From the NCBI RefSeq assembly GCF_900240285.1, contig NZ_OESS01000001.1, positions 1,302,001-1,366,000 on the forward strand: a stretch of DNA of 64,000 bases. Direction: 5' to 3'. Both the position numbers and the translations under genes were made by a program. A model generated the notes under the pieces. It worked only from the letters and a program-made list of their open reading frames with translations. It was not told the origin of the DNA and made no database searches. Origin of the DNA: Halobacillus sp. Marseille-P3879 (GTDB lineage: Bacteria; Bacillota; Bacilli; Bacillales; Halobacillaceae). Each line of letters starts with the position of its first letter. The first letter of the stretch is position 1. This document shows positions 51,334 through 60,818 of the stretch, in pieces.

Positions 51334-52105
51334 CCGTCAATTCTTCCTTTAAAACTTTATTAATTTCCCCTTTGAGCAGGTTCATGACCTGATCCTCAAG
51401 TTCAATCACCCGCTCGTCAGCACGACTTCTTGGCCGGGGGATGTCAACTTGAAAGTCAGCGATAATACGTCCTGGCCGTGTTCCCATTACAATAACCCGG
51501 TCACTCAGTTTGATGGCTTCCTGAATACTGTGGGTGACGAAGAGGATCGTTTTCTGTGTTTCTTCCCATACTTTGATTAATTCGTCATGGAGAATATGCC
51601 TTGTTTGTTCATCCAGGGCACCAAACGGTTCATCCATGAGGAGAATTTTCGGGTCCATAGCAAGTGCTCTCGCTATAGCGACACGCTGCTGCATCCCTCC
51701 TGAGAGTTCGTAGGTGTAATGCTTTTTAAACCGGCTTAAGTGCACCATTTTTAAAAAGTGATCCGCACGCTCTCCTGCTTCCTTTTTACTCATCGTCGAT
51801 TTGAGTGGAAACATTACGTTATCCCGAACGTTCAGCCATGGAAACAAGGAGGCCTGCTGGAAGACCATTCCGCGGTCGGGTCCTGCTTTTTTTATCTCTT
51901 GACCTTCGAGTACTATGGATCCTGCTGAGGCATTCTCAAGTCCGGCTACCATGGAGAGAAGGGTTGATTTTCCACAGCCCGAGGGACCTAATAAGGAAAC
52001 GAATTCTTGTTTCTCAATCGTTAAGTCGATATCGGAAAAAACTTGAAAACTTCCTTGATCTTTATCTTTAAATGTTTTACCGACTTGATTTAATTCAAGA
52101 AACAT
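51311..52105 (-). CDS. ABC transporter ATP-binding protein (SsuB/TauB-like)
   Basis: The 264-residue ATPase shows Walker A LLGPSGCGKSTLL, Q-loop FQQASLFPWLNVRDNV, signature LSGGMQQRVAIARAL, Walker B ILLMDEPFGALDE and switch His in FVTHSIQEA. FPWLNVRDNV is the pattern of the nitrate/sulfonate/taurine group. It is the first gene of the importer operon. AGGGGTTAGG-type purine-rich sequence precedes the ATG. Confidence 0.9.
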   Translation of the reverse strand: MFLELNQVGKTFKDKDQGSFQVFSDIDLTIEKQEFVSLLGPSGCGKSTLLSMVAGLENASAGSIVLEGQEIKKAGPDRGMVFQQASLFPWLNVRDNVMFPLKSTMSKKEAGERADHFLKMVHLSRFKKHYTYELSGGMQQRVAIARALAMDPKILLMDEPFGALDEQTRHILHDELIKVWEETQKTILFVTHSIQEAIKLSDRVIVMGTRPGRIIADFQVDIPRPRSRADERVIELEDQVMNLLKGEINKVLKEELTDEVEYSY

Positions 52106-52208
52106 CCTAACCCCTCCTTTATCTATAATTCCTATTGATTTAGTTGGTTATGTCATAATGTATGATTATACCGTTGTTTCAGGACGGTTGCAATATTTTT
52201 ATACTATT

Positions 52209-52246
52209 TAAAAAAATAAACACCTTCATGAAAAGAAGATGTTTAT
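52209..52246 (-). terminator. terminator of the acyltransferase gene
   Basis: On the minus strand AAACATCTTC and GAAGGTGTTT form a stem with one G-U pair, followed by a T-run. The stop codon at 52243 lies in the first arm. Confidence 0.7.
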
Positions 52247-53379
52247 AAAGTGTATGATTTAATCATCGTTTGGGTTTCATCCATATTGTATTTTATATTT
52301 TTTCGATTGGAAGGGACCAGGGTCACAATGTACTGACTATAAGGTAATAGTGAAATCACCTTTAGGACGATGACACAAATCAGCACGACCATAATGTGGA
52401 ACGGAATGATATAAAAAGGTTCTGCAAATACATCGTAAGGAGCATAGCGCTGGTACATATCGATTATAAAAGGATGGATAAGGTAGATCCCCATTGACAT
52501 GTTCCCAAGCTTAATAAATGATTCCATAATAAAATTCTTCCAGAAAATCAGTTGATAATACAGACTGATCAGTACAATAAACGCAATTGGAATTGTAATA
52601 AAATGAAGGATATTCTCATTTGAATTAATAATCTGCTGGTGAGAGTGATAATCAAGCACGGTAAACAAAAGAACGAAAAGTCCTGTTACCAAAGCGTATA
52701 TTTGGTTAATTCTTTTTAATAAAATTTGATGAATATAGGGCCATAGCTTCACGAGTAAAGCACCAAGCATAAAATAATAAATCCATTGCAGCAAAAAGGT
52801 GCGGCTGTTAATAAATGATGTCACATAGGAGTTCATGAATTCGAACTCATTTGTGATAAAGAGGTAGTTAACGTAAAAAGAAATGATCGTTAGTAAGGTA
52901 ACGGTCTTTAGATTCATCCACTTTCTAATCAACAGAAACAGGAAGTAAAATTGAATAACTAAACTAATAAAGTATAAATGAAAGTAAGAATCACCGGTCA
53001 CGAACATATAAATGAAGTCAAAAACTTCGGTTGAGTTAGAAAAATCCGGGAAAACCTCGGTGCCATAAGAAGCGGAGTAAATTAAATAAAATAGACTCCA
53101 TACGACAAACGGGGAAATAATTTTAGTCATCCGGCTTTTTAAAAAACGATGCACATTAAACTCTTTTTTTGCCATCTGGTTATAAAGCAGAAAACCACTC
53201 ATTACAGCAAACAAAGGAGTACCAATTCGTGATATTTGGTTGAAAAAATTAGTTAATGTAGTATGGCTTCCATCATACGCTCCGTAAAAACGTGCGCCTA
53301 CGTGAACCATTACAACCAGTAAACAGGCGATGGCCCGAACGAAATTGATTTCGTATAAGTATTTTTTCTCCAATGACAT
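52243..53379 (-). CDS. acyltransferase family 3 membrane protein
   Basis: The 378-residue protein has about ten membrane segments and the family's N-terminal motif EINFVRAIACLLVVMVHVG with the catalytic-type His, then RIGTPLFAVMSGFLLY. A late GIYLIHPFIIDMYQ matches the C-terminal family motif. Such enzymes O-acylate surface polysaccharides or, in the IcaC/YfiQ subgroup, export them. Substrate is unknown. It lies between an importer and hpf, outside the main surface-polymer cluster. Confidence 0.82.
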   Translation of the reverse strand: MSLEKKYLYEINFVRAIACLLVVMVHVGARFYGAYDGSHTTLTNFFNQISRIGTPLFAVMSGFLLYNQMAKKEFNVHRFLKSRMTKIISPFVVWSLFYLIYSASYGTEVFPDFSNSTEVFDFIYMFVTGDSYFHLYFISLVIQFYFLFLLIRKWMNLKTVTLLTIISFYVNYLFITNEFEFMNSYVTSFINSRTFLLQWIYYFMLGALLVKLWPYIHQILLKRINQIYALVTGLFVLLFTVLDYHSHQQIINSNENILHFITIPIAFIVLISLYYQLIFWKNFIMESFIKLGNMSMGIYLIHPFIIDMYQRYAPYDVFAEPFYIIPFHIMVVLICVIVLKVISLLPYSQYIVTLVPSNRKNIKYNMDETQTMIKSYTL

Positions 53380-53666
53380 TCATCCTCATGCAGATTCTAG
53401 GTGTACCCCTTATAGAATTAGACAATTCGCAAATCTTTTGGCCGTATTTTAAAAAATCGAAATAAAATATATTAAGAAAATATTAAATTCGTATGTAAAA
53501 GGGTTGGTGATCTATTTAAATTATTTAAGGAAAGTATGTGTGTTCAACGTGTATTTAAAAAAGAAGCCAATCCCTTTGCTTAGTCTGCACGTCATTTCCG
53601 GATATAACGCCTTTAAAATTGATATTCCATCATTTACCGACATAAAATAGTCAAAAGATTGCGTAA
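53380..53666. other. intergenic stretch upstream of hpf
   Basis: AT-rich sequence with no supportable gene. A 69-codon minus-strand frame (53521-53730) would start inside the hpf promoter and has no ribosome binding site, so it is not accepted. Confidence 0.4.
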
Positions 53667-53700
53667 GTTTATGCAGGAATAGGCCAGGGTATGGTAGAAT
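53667..53700 (+). promoter_or_regulatory. overlapping sigma-B and sigma-H promoters of hpf
   Basis: GTTTAT (53667) with a 14-base spacer and GGGTAT (53687) fits sigma-B (GTTTAA-N12-15-GGGTAT). GCAGGAATA (53673) with a 12-base spacer and GTAGAAT (53694) fits the sigma-H consensus RNAGGAWWW-N11-12-RNNGAAT perfectly. B. subtilis yvyD is known to be under both factors. Confidence 0.75.
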
Positions 53701-53736
53701 ATAAACTACATAAGGATGAAAGGAGGACACTTCTAG

Positions 53737-54297
53737 ATGTTAACTTACAACATTCGTGGTGAAAACTTAGAGGTGACGGATCCTATTAAGGATTATGTGG
53801 AGAAAAAGGTGGGCAAGCTGGAACGCTACTTTGAAACTCCCCCGTCTTCTGAAGTACACGTTAATTTAAGTGTCTATAATGATGAGCAGACTATCGAGGT
53901 TACAATCCCGATGAAGAACTTGCTTCTTCGTGCCGAGGAACACAATACAGATTTATACGCTGCCATCGACCTTGTGGTAGATAAATTGGAAAGACAAATT
54001 CGTAAGTACAAAACAAAAGTAAATCGGAGATCACGCCAGGAAGGCGCACCGAAGTATGTGTTTGCTGAATTGGAGAGAGAAGCTCAAGAGCAACGCGAAG
54101 AGAATTATAATGAAGATTCAGATGTTGAAATCGTAAGAACGAAGCGTTTCGATTTAAAACCGATGGATAGTGAAGAAGCTGCATTGCAAATGGATTTACT
54201 GGGCCATGCTTTTTATGTATTTACCAACGCAGAGACTGATGAAACGAACATTGTGTACAAACGACGTGATGGGCGTTATGGATTAATTGAAACGTAA
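53737..54297 (+). CDS. hpf: long-form ribosome hibernation promoting factor Hpf
   Basis: The 186-residue protein has an N-terminal S30AE domain (MLTYNIRGENLEVTDPIKDY, EVTIPMKNLLLRAEE, DLYAAIDLVVDKLERQIRKY) and a C-terminal dimerisation domain (LKPMDSEEAALQMDLLGHAF, YVFTNAETDETNIVYKRR). It pairs ribosomes into inactive 100S dimers in stationary phase or stress. AAAGGAGG precedes the ATG. B. subtilis Hpf (YvyD) has 189 residues. Confidence 0.95.
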   Translation: MLTYNIRGENLEVTDPIKDYVEKKVGKLERYFETPPSSEVHVNLSVYNDEQTIEVTIPMKNLLLRAEEHNTDLYAAIDLVVDKLERQIRKYKTKVNRRSRQEGAPKYVFAELEREAQEQREENYNEDSDVEIVRTKRFDLKPMDSEEAALQMDLLGHAFYVFTNAETDETNIVYKRRDGRYGLIET

Positions 54298-54308
54298 TAA
54301 CTATTAGG

Positions 54309-54341
54309 AAGAGCAGTCCTTTTGCAGGGCTGCTCTTTTTT
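54309..54341 (+). terminator. terminator of hpf
   Basis: AAGAGCAGTCC and GGGCTGCTCTT form a stem with one G-U pair, followed by six T. Confidence 0.88.
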
Positions 54342-54523
54342 GAGAATAACTATGAAAGTACTTTTACGATTATATTATTACATATGAAAAATGCTTTTTA
54401 ATGTATAAAAACGTTATTTTTATCGCTTAAACTGCTTGAAAAAAACTCCAAACCCCGCTTTTTATTCCCTCCGTATCTCATGATATAAAGATTATGTAAG
54501 AATCCTACCTCGGAGGCGATAGT

Positions 54524-54724
54524 ATGTCAGATACTTATACTTGTTCTGATTGTCTTTATCTATATGAAAAGATAAAGCAGCAGGAAGAAACGATTGCTCA
54601 GCTTGTCGAGATCATAGGTGCGGCCAACCGTCGGATATTTGACGTAGATCAGCGTCAATTGAAGTTGGAGCATCAGCTTGTTCGTGAGCACAGCCTCGCC
54701 TGGCCCCATCCCTTAACCCCATAA
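54524..54724 (+). CDS. uncharacterised small protein between hpf and secA
   Basis: The 66-residue protein starts MSDTYTCSDCLYLYEKIKQQ with a C-x2-C pair and continues as a helix (EETIAQLVEIIGAANRRIFD). CGGAGGCGAT before the ATG is a good ribosome binding site, and a clear terminator follows within 11 bases. TATAAA at 54484 may be its -10. I do not recognise the family. The Cys pair could bind metal only as a dimer. Confidence 0.65.
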   Translation: MSDTYTCSDCLYLYEKIKQQEETIAQLVEIIGAANRRIFDVDQRQLKLEHQLVREHSLAWPHPLTP

Positions 54725-54734
54725 TCGCCTCCAG

Positions 54735-54778
54735 CGAATGAACAGTTCACCCCCGTTCTGTTCATTCGTCTCCTTTTT
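54735..54778 (+). terminator. terminator before secA
   Basis: CGAATGAACAG and CTGTTCATTCG form a perfect 11-pair stem, followed by TCTCCTTTTT. Confidence 0.75.
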
Positions 54779-54896
54779 AACCCAGTCCCCTCAAATTAGG
54801 TTTTGTTGTCACTATGCTTCCTTTAGTGTTATGATAATGGGTGGATTAAACTAAAAAATTCAACCGGGGATAGGTAATTAAAGAGGAGCGGTTGCA

Positions 54897-57413
54897 ATGA
54901 TTGGAACGCTTAAGAAAATCTTTGGCGATGGAAACTCACGCCAATTAAAAGGTTTAGAGAAAACGACTGAGAAAGTGAATGAATTAGAGACAGATATATC
55001 AAAACTCTCTGATGATGGACTACGTAAGAAGACAGAAGAGTTTAAAAAACGCTATGAACAAGGTGAAAAGCTGGATGACATGATGGTGGAAGCTTTTGCA
55101 GTCGTGCGTGAAGCTTCTAAACGTGTACTTGGCATGCGTCCATTTGATGTTCAGGTTATGGGAGCTGTTGCTCTCCATGAAGGTAATATTGCAGAAATGA
55201 AAACAGGGGAAGGTAAAACGTTAGCCTCCACCATGCCTGCCTATTTAAATGCGATCACCGGCAAAGGCGTTCATATTATTACTGTAAACGACTACTTAGC
55301 AAGCCGTGACTCAACAGAGATGGGTGAGCTTTTTCAATTTCTTGGACTAACCGTGGGTCTGAACCTTAATGGGATGTCCAAGGATGAGAAACGTGAAGCT
55401 TATCTGGCTGATATAACGTATGGTACAAATAACGAGTTTGGGTTTGATTACCTGCGTGACAACATGGTTTTATATAAAGAACAAATGGTGCAGCGTCCTC
55501 TCCACTACGCTATTATTGACGAAGTCGACTCCATCTTAATCGATGAGGCGCGTACACCGCTTATTATTTCAGGAACGGCTTCCAAATCGGCGGACTTGTA
55601 TCAAGGAGCCAATTCCTTTGTGCGTCTGCTTAAACGTGATGATGAATATACGTACGATGAGAAGACGAAAAACGTTCAGCTTACTGAAGAAGGAATTAAT
55701 AAAGCCGAGAAGTATTTTAAAGTGGAAAATTTATTCGACCTTGCCAACGTCTCGCTGATCCACCATATCAATCAGGCATTGAAGGCTCATACTACCATGC
55801 AGCGTGATACAGACTATGTCGTTGAAGAAGATGAAGTGGTGATCGTTGACCAATTTACCGGTCGTTTAATGAAAGGGCGCCGCTACAGTGACGGGCTGCA
55901 TCAGGCGATCGAAGCTAAAGAAGGTTTACGTATTCAAAATGAGAGCATGACGTTAGCCTCGATTACATTCCAGAACTTATTTAGAATGTATGAGAAGTTG
56001 GCAGGCATGACAGGGACAGCGAAAACAGAAGAGGAAGAATTTCTAAATATTTACAACATGCGTGTTATTTCTATACCGACCAATAAACCGATCGTAAGGG
56101 AAGATAAACCCGACCTCGTCTATAAAACTATGGACGGTAAATTTAAGGCGGTCGTGGAAGATATTAAAGAGCGCTATCAAAAAGGACAGCCCGTACTTGT
56201 GGGTACAGTAGCAGTTGAAACTTCTGAAATCATTTCGCGTTATTTAACGAAAGCGAAGGTCCCGCACAATGTGCTTAACGCGAAAAACCACTTCCGGGAA
56301 GCTGAAATCATTGAAAATGCAGGGCAGCGCGGTGCGGTTACGATTGCCACAAACATGGCCGGACGTGGTACTGATATTAAACTAGGTGATGGCGTGCGCG
56401 ACCTTGGCGGACTGGCTGTACTAGGTACAGAACGTCATGAGTCCCGCCGTATTGATAATCAGCTTCGTGGGCGTTCAGGGCGTCAGGGTGACCCGGGAAT
56501 GTCTCAATTTTATCTGGCTACGGACGATGAATTAATGCGTCGTTTTGCTTCAGACAATATGCGTAATATGATGGAACGTCTGGGAATGGACGATTCACAG
56601 CCAATCGAGAGTAAAATGATCTCTCGAGCGGTCGAATCTGCACAAAAACGAGTAGAAGGGAACAACTTCGATGCTCGTAAGACCATTCTTTCTTATGATG
56701 ACGTACTTCGACAGCAGCGTGAAGTTATTTATAAGCAGCGCTACGACGTGCTTACTTCTGACAATCTTCGTGAAATCATTGAGCAGATGATCGAACGAGT
56801 CGTACAGCTGACGGTCCAGGCACATACAAGTGAAGAGCTGGACGAAGACTGGGAGCTCGAGGCTATCGTAGAATATTGCCGGGCGAACCTGCTTCAGGAA
56901 GGCGATGTAACCGTTGATGACTTAAAAGGTAAAGATCCTCAGGAAATGGAAGAGTTGATCTTGAAGAAGGTTAAAGAACGTTACGATGAAAAAGAAGCCG
57001 AGCTGTCTGAAGAACAAATGCGCGAGTTTGAAAAAGTAATTCTTCTGCGTACAGTGGATCAGAAATGGATGGACCATATTGACCAAATGGATCAATTACG
57101 TCAGGGTATCCACCTTCGTGCCTATGGTCAGAATGATCCTCTTCGCGAGTATCAATTCGAAGGCTTCAGTATGTTTGAAACCATGGTGCAAACCATAGAT
57201 GAAGAAGTGGCCAAGTACGTTATGAAAGCCCAGATCCGAAATAATCTTCAGCGGCAGGAAGTTGCTCAAGGAGCAAAGGCTGTGTCTGGAGACAGCGAGC
57301 AAAGTAAAGAGAGCAAGAAAAAGACACCTTTTGTCAAAAAAGATACGGTAGGTCGTAACGACCCTTGTCCTTGTGGCAGCGGAAAGAAATATAAAAACTG
57401 TCACGGCGCATAA
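54897..57413 (+). CDS. secA: preprotein translocase ATPase SecA
   Basis: The 838-residue protein has Walker [28 protein letters not shown], the DEAD-type [29 protein letters not shown] and the arginine finger region [12 protein letters not shown]. The C-terminal zinc motif [18 protein letters not shown] binds SecB or lipid. It drives Sec-dependent secretion. GAGGAGCGG precedes the ATG. B. subtilis SecA has 841 residues. Confidence 0.98.
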   Translation: MIGTLKKIFGDGNSRQLKGLEKTTEKVNELETDISKLSDDGLRKKTEEFKKRYEQGEKLDDMMVEAFAVVREASKRVLGMRPFDVQVMGAVALHEGNIAEMKTGEGKTLASTMPAYLNAITGKGVHIITVNDYLASRDSTEMGELFQFLGLTVGLNLNGMSKDEKREAYLADITYGTNNEFGFDYLRDNMVLYKEQMVQRPLHYAIIDEVDSILIDEARTPLIISGTASKSADLYQGANSFVRLLKRDDEYTYDEKTKNVQLTEEGINKAEKYFKVENLFDLANVSLIHHINQALKAHTTMQRDTDYVVEEDEVVIVDQFTGRLMKGRRYSDGLHQAIEAKEGLRIQNESMTLASITFQNLFRMYEKLAGMTGTAKTEEEEFLNIYNMRVISIPTNKPIVREDKPDLVYKTMDGKFKAVVEDIKERYQKGQPVLVGTVAVETSEIISRYLTKAKVPHNVLNAKNHFREAEIIENAGQRGAVTIATNMAGRGTDIKLGDGVRDLGGLAVLGTERHESRRIDNQLRGRSGRQGDPGMSQFYLATDDELMRRFASDNMRNMMERLGMDDSQPIESKMISRAVESAQKRVEGNNFDARKTILSYDDVLRQQREVIYKQRYDVLTSDNLREIIEQMIERVVQLTVQAHTSEELDEDWELEAIVEYCRANLLQEGDVTVDDLKGKDPQEMEELILKKVKERYDEKEAELSEEQMREFEKVILLRTVDQKWMDHIDQMDQLRQGIHLRAYGQNDPLREYQFEGFSMFETMVQTIDEEVAKYVMKAQIRNNLQRQEVAQGAKAVSGDSEQSKESKKKTPFVKKDTVGRNDPCPCGSGKKYKNCHGA

Positions 57414-57419
57414 CAAACG

Positions 57420-57444
57420 AGACACTTCCTGGCTGGAAGTGTCT
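57420..57444 (+). terminator. hairpin between secA and prfB
   Basis: AGACACTTCC and GGAAGTGTCT form a perfect ten-pair stem with a five-base loop, but the tail TACCTTG has few T. It could be a weak or partial terminator. Confidence 0.5.
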
Positions 57445-57485
57445 TACCTTGTGTTCAGTACCATTTTAATAGGAGTGATGGAATC

Positions 57486-58587
57486 ATGGATATGGCCGAT
57501 ATTCGCCACCAATTAGACAATACAGCTAAACGTTTAGCGGACTTCAGGGGGTCTCTTTGACGTCGATCAAAAGAAGACCCGTATTGCAGAGCTTGAAGAA
57601 GAGATGACTGAGCCTGGCTTTTGGGATGATCAGGATAAAGCCCAAAAAGTCATTAATGAAGTGAACGGGCTTAAAGGTCTCGTTCATACTCTCGAAGAGC
57701 ATGAGGAAACACATGAAAATTTAGAAGTATCGTATGAGCTTGTGAAGGAAGAAGACGATGAAGACTTACGTGTTGAGCTTGAGGAAGAAGTAACTCAGCT
57801 GTTGAATAACTTAAATGAATTTGAACTGAATATGCTCTTAAGCGAGCCTTATGATAAGAACAATGCCATCCTGGAACTGCACCCAGGGGCAGGAGGCACA
57901 GAGTCACAGGACTGGGCCAGCATGCTGCTTCGCATGTATACCCGATGGGCTGAAAAGAAAGGATTTTCCGTAGAAACGCTGGATTATCTGCCTGGTGAAG
58001 AAGCTGGTGTAAAAAGCGTCACCCTTCTTATTAAGGGGCATAACGCTTATGGTTATTTAAAGGCAGAAAAAGGGGTTCACCGTCTTGTGCGGATCTCACC
58101 ATTTGATTCATCCGGCCGCCGTCACACTTCTTTTGTATCCTGTGAAACGATGCCTGAATTTAATGATGAAGTCGAGATCGACGTAAAAACAGAAGATTTA
58201 AAGATTGATACGTACCGTTCAAGCGGAGCCGGCGGTCAGCACGTAAACACTACTGACTCAGCCGTACGGATCACTCACTTGCCGACCAAAACCATCGTTA
58301 CATGTCAGTCGGAGCGTTCTCAGCTGAAGAACCGTGAGCAAGCGATGAAAATGTTGAAGTCTAAACTGTATCAGCTTGAGATCGAACGTCAGCAGGCTGA
58401 AATGGACGAAATTCGTGGGGAACAAAAAGAGATTGGATGGGGAAGCCAAATACGCTCTTACGTTTTCCACCCCTACTCCATGGTGAAGGATCACCGTACT
58501 AATCTAGAGAATGGTAATACTCAGGCAGTCATGGACGGGGAGCTTGATAAATTTATCAATGCTTATTTACGCTCCCGGATGGATTAA
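57486..58587 (+). CDS. prfB: peptide chain release factor 2, with programmed +1 frameshift
   Basis: The protein is made from two frames: codons 1-24 from ATG 57486, then a +1 shift past an in-frame TGA (57558-57560), resuming at GAC 57559 to give about 366 residues. It has the GGQ motif in [18 protein letters not shown] and the SPF anticodon motif in [16 protein letters not shown]. It ends translation at UGA and UAA. The second frame alone lacks the true start. GGAGTGATGG precedes the ATG. Confidence 0.95.
57546..57562 (+). other. programmed +1 frameshift site of prfB
   Basis: AGGGGG (57546-57551) acts as an internal Shine-Dalgarno three bases before CTT-TGA-C, where the ribosome slips from CTT to TTT. 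This is the standard autoregulatory site of RF2. Confidence 0.93.
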
Positions 58588-58597
58588 TAATAAAAAG

Positions 58598-58630
58598 CTC
58601 CTTTCTTTAGGTAGAGAGGAGTATTTTTTA
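58598..58630 (+). terminator. terminator of prfB
   Basis: CTCCTTTCT and AGAGAGGAG form a nine-pair stem with one G-U pair, followed by TATTTTTT. Confidence 0.7.
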
Positions 58631-58726
58631 TACTTGAAGAATGTTTAATTTTGTTAAAGAACTAAACTATAAGAAAAGCTGGAACGTAAGCCAAGTTTTT
58701 CTCATACATTCGAAGAAGGTGAACAA

Positions 58727-59623
58727 ATGGATATTAGACACCTCAAATATTTTATAGAAGTATCAAAGTTTAAAAGCTTTACCAGGGCAGCCGACCATTT
58801 ATTTGTAACCCAGCCGACGATTAGTAAAATGATCAAAAATTTAGAAGCAGAACTTGGAGTCGAACTTTTTGAACGTTCCAGGAAACAGCTGGTACTAACC
58901 GATGCCGGGCGTGTAATTTTGGATCAAGCTCAAACCATTGATAAAGCTTTTAACAATCTTCAAACTGAACTCGATGATTTACTTGGTTTACAGAAAGGGC
59001 ACATACGAATCGGACTTCCTCCCATTATGGATGCTGATCATTTTATAAAGATACTTGGCGAATTTCATCAGCATTATCCTAATATTACTTTTCAGCTGCT
59101 CGAGAATGGGGCGAAAAAAATCGAGGAAGATATCCTACAGGAGAATCTGGATGTTGGAATTACTGTGCTGCCAACAGAAGAAGAGGAGTTCCATTACTTT
59201 TCCTTTATGAAGGAAGAACTGCGAGTGGTCGTGCCTCCCTCTCATCCTTTAGCGGGTCGAAAGCAGGTTAGGCTTGAAGAGCTCGAGGAAGAACAGCTGA
59301 TTCTGTTTAACAAGGATTTTGCATTAAATGACCGGATTACAGGAGCCTGTAAGGAAGCGGGATTCCAGCCGAAAGTCGTATCCGAAAGTTCGCAATGGGA
59401 TTTTATTGGTAAAATGATTGCCTCAAAGCTCGGAATTTCGATATTACCTTACAGTGTGGCACAGCTTTTAAAAGAAGAAATCCGTACGATTAAAGTGGTT
59501 AAACCGATGATTGAATGGGACCTTGCTATTATTTGGCGTAAAGACCACTATTTGTCTTATGCTACAAAAGAATGGCTTACTTTTACGCAAGACTTTTTGT
59601 CTGTAGGGAGCATCTCCAAGTAG
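58727..59623 (+). CDS. LysR-family transcriptional regulator (CidR/CcpC-like)
   Basis: The 298-residue protein has a LysR helix-turn-helix at its N-terminus (MDIRHLKYFIEVSKFKSFTR, then VTQPTISKMIKNLEAELG and FERSRKQLVLT) and a two-lobe effector domain (IRIGLPPIMDADHFIKILGEF and ISILPYSVAQLL). The sequence is closest, from memory, to the CidR (YwbI) and CcpC group, which senses organic acids such as acetate or citrate. No cid or citrate genes adjoin it. AAGGTG precedes the ATG. The terminator overlaps its stop codon. Confidence 0.82.
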   Translation: MDIRHLKYFIEVSKFKSFTRAADHLFVTQPTISKMIKNLEAELGVELFERSRKQLVLTDAGRVILDQAQTIDKAFNNLQTELDDLLGLQKGHIRIGLPPIMDADHFIKILGEFHQHYPNITFQLLENGAKKIEEDILQENLDVGITVLPTEEEEFHYFSFMKEELRVVVPPSHPLAGRKQVRLEELEEEQLILFNKDFALNDRITGACKEAGFQPKVVSESSQWDFIGKMIASKLGISILPYSVAQLLKEEIRTIKVVKPMIEWDLAIIWRKDHYLSYATKEWLTFTQDFLSVGSISK

Positions 59624-59637
59624 GAGGTGCTTTTTTT
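59609..59637 (+). terminator. terminator of the LysR gene
   Basis: AGCATCTCC and GGAGGTGCT form a nine-pair stem with one G-U pair, followed by seven T. The left arm encodes the last residues of the protein. Confidence 0.82.
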
Positions 59638-59790
59638 GTTATCGATTTCGCTAATTATATGCTTATACGGCATAATTGAAAGCAGTTGCATAGATGTTGT
59701 CTATCTTAATCATGATTAATAACCATTTCACTTATGTGTAAGGGAGTTTTACACTTGTACTAGAATTTAAATAAGGGAAGGGAACTTGAT

Positions 59791-60351
59791 ATGACTGAAA
59801 TCAAAAGTCCGAAAGAAAGTTTAATTGTAAATACAGATCAAGTAATGATTAATGATTTAAATAATTACAACACATTGTTTGGCGGGGTTTTGATGAAAAA
59901 ACTTGATAACAACGCTACACTGTCTGCCCGTCGTCATGCAAGAGTGAAAGAGTGTGTAACTGCCTCAACGGATTCAATTGATTTCTTATACCCGATCACG
60001 CAATCCGATTCAGTGTGTGTTGAGTCTTTTGTTTCCTATACAGGGGAGAAATCCATGGAAGTCTTTTGTAAGGTAATTGCTGAAGATATGATGACGGGAG
60101 AACGCCGAATGGCAGCCACTGCATTTCTTACTTTTGTTGCTTTAGATGAAAATAAAAAACCGATGACTGTTCCGGAACTGCGGCCAGAAACGGAGGAAGA
60201 GATATTCCTTTATGAATCTGGTAAGGCACGTGCAGAGACACGACGAATTCGAAGAAAACACAGTAAAGAATTAACGGAGAAGGTCGGATTAGACAAACCT
60301 TGGGAAGAAGGAGAGATGAAAGGTGAGTACAATGTTAGCGGGATTAAATGA
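59791..60351 (+). CDS. hotdog-fold acyl-CoA thioesterase (YkhA-like)
   Basis: The 186-residue protein has the 4HBT hotdog pattern: MINDLNNYNTLFGGVLMKKLD with the catalytic-type Asn and the GG-x2-M-x3-D helix, and ECVTASTDSIDFLYPI. It hydrolyses acyl-CoA esters in the cytoplasm. The C-terminal helical tail (RRIRRKHSKELTEKVGL) is charged. AAGGGAA precedes the ATG. It overlaps the next gene by 20 bases, so they are an operon. Confidence 0.87.
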   Translation: MTEIKSPKESLIVNTDQVMINDLNNYNTLFGGVLMKKLDNNATLSARRHARVKECVTASTDSIDFLYPITQSDSVCVESFVSYTGEKSMEVFCKVIAEDMMTGERRMAATAFLTFVALDENKKPMTVPELRPETEEEIFLYESGKARAETRRIRRKHSKELTEKVGLDKPWEEGEMKGEYNVSGIK

Positions 60352-60697
60352 TATTTATAAAGCACAGGAAGACTTGGAGAACCTCAAGCTGAATTATCCG
60401 GATCTTTATGAACAGCTGCATCACGTCGTCAGTTTAACACGACAGCTTCAGATCAAATATGGTTACATGGGTTCTTTATTGAGAGATGAAGACCTTCCTA
60501 AGTATCGGCCGCAATTTGTTCGGGATTCGATCCTTTCCCTGTATCAGAACGAAGTCGAAAAACTGAAACAGAACCCCGACTTTGGGAAAGTTAAAGAACT
60601 AATAAAGGATCACGCCAAAGTTGGCGATCCCAAATTGTTTCTCTTAATACTTGGAGCTAAGCCTGAGCTGCTTCAAGGGTCTACCATTATGAAATAA
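60332..60697 (+). CDS. uncharacterised helical protein after the thioesterase gene
   Basis: The ~121-residue protein starts MLAGLNDIYKAQEDLENLKL and has a helical middle (LHHVVSLTRQLQIKYGYMGS) and FGKVKELIKDHAKVGDPKLF. It has no signal peptide or membrane segment. I do not recognise a family. ATG 60332 follows AAAGGTGA; an in-frame GTG at 60323 overlaps that site. The 20-base overlap with the thioesterase gene suggests coupled translation and perhaps a joint role. Confidence 0.7.
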   Translation: MLAGLNDIYKAQEDLENLKLNYPDLYEQLHHVVSLTRQLQIKYGYMGSLLRDEDLPKYRPQFVRDSILSLYQNEVEKLKQNPDFGKVKELIKDHAKVGDPKLFLLILGAKPELLQGSTIMK

Positions 60698-60704
60698 CAG
60701 AGAG

Positions 60705-60745
60705 AAAGCAGCGCTCTTAATGTAGGGTGCTGCTTTTCTTATTTT
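60705..60745 (+). terminator. terminator after the thioesterase operon
   Basis: AAAGCAGCGC and GTGCTGCTTT form a stem with one G-U pair, followed by T-rich sequence. Confidence 0.7.
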
Positions 60746-60818
60746 AATTGGGTAACCTGTAAATAAAGACATTGTTCTGCTATGCTGAAATTAAAGTCTA
60801 AGAAGTGAGGCGATCAAT

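Noticed and set aside
53521-53730. 69-codon minus-strand ORF upstream of hpf
   Set aside because: It would begin inside the sigma-B/H promoter and has no ribosome binding site.
57604-58587. prfB taken as a 327-residue gene starting at ATG 57604
   Set aside because: The upstream frame with the slip site gives the full RF2; the internal ATG has no ribosome binding site.
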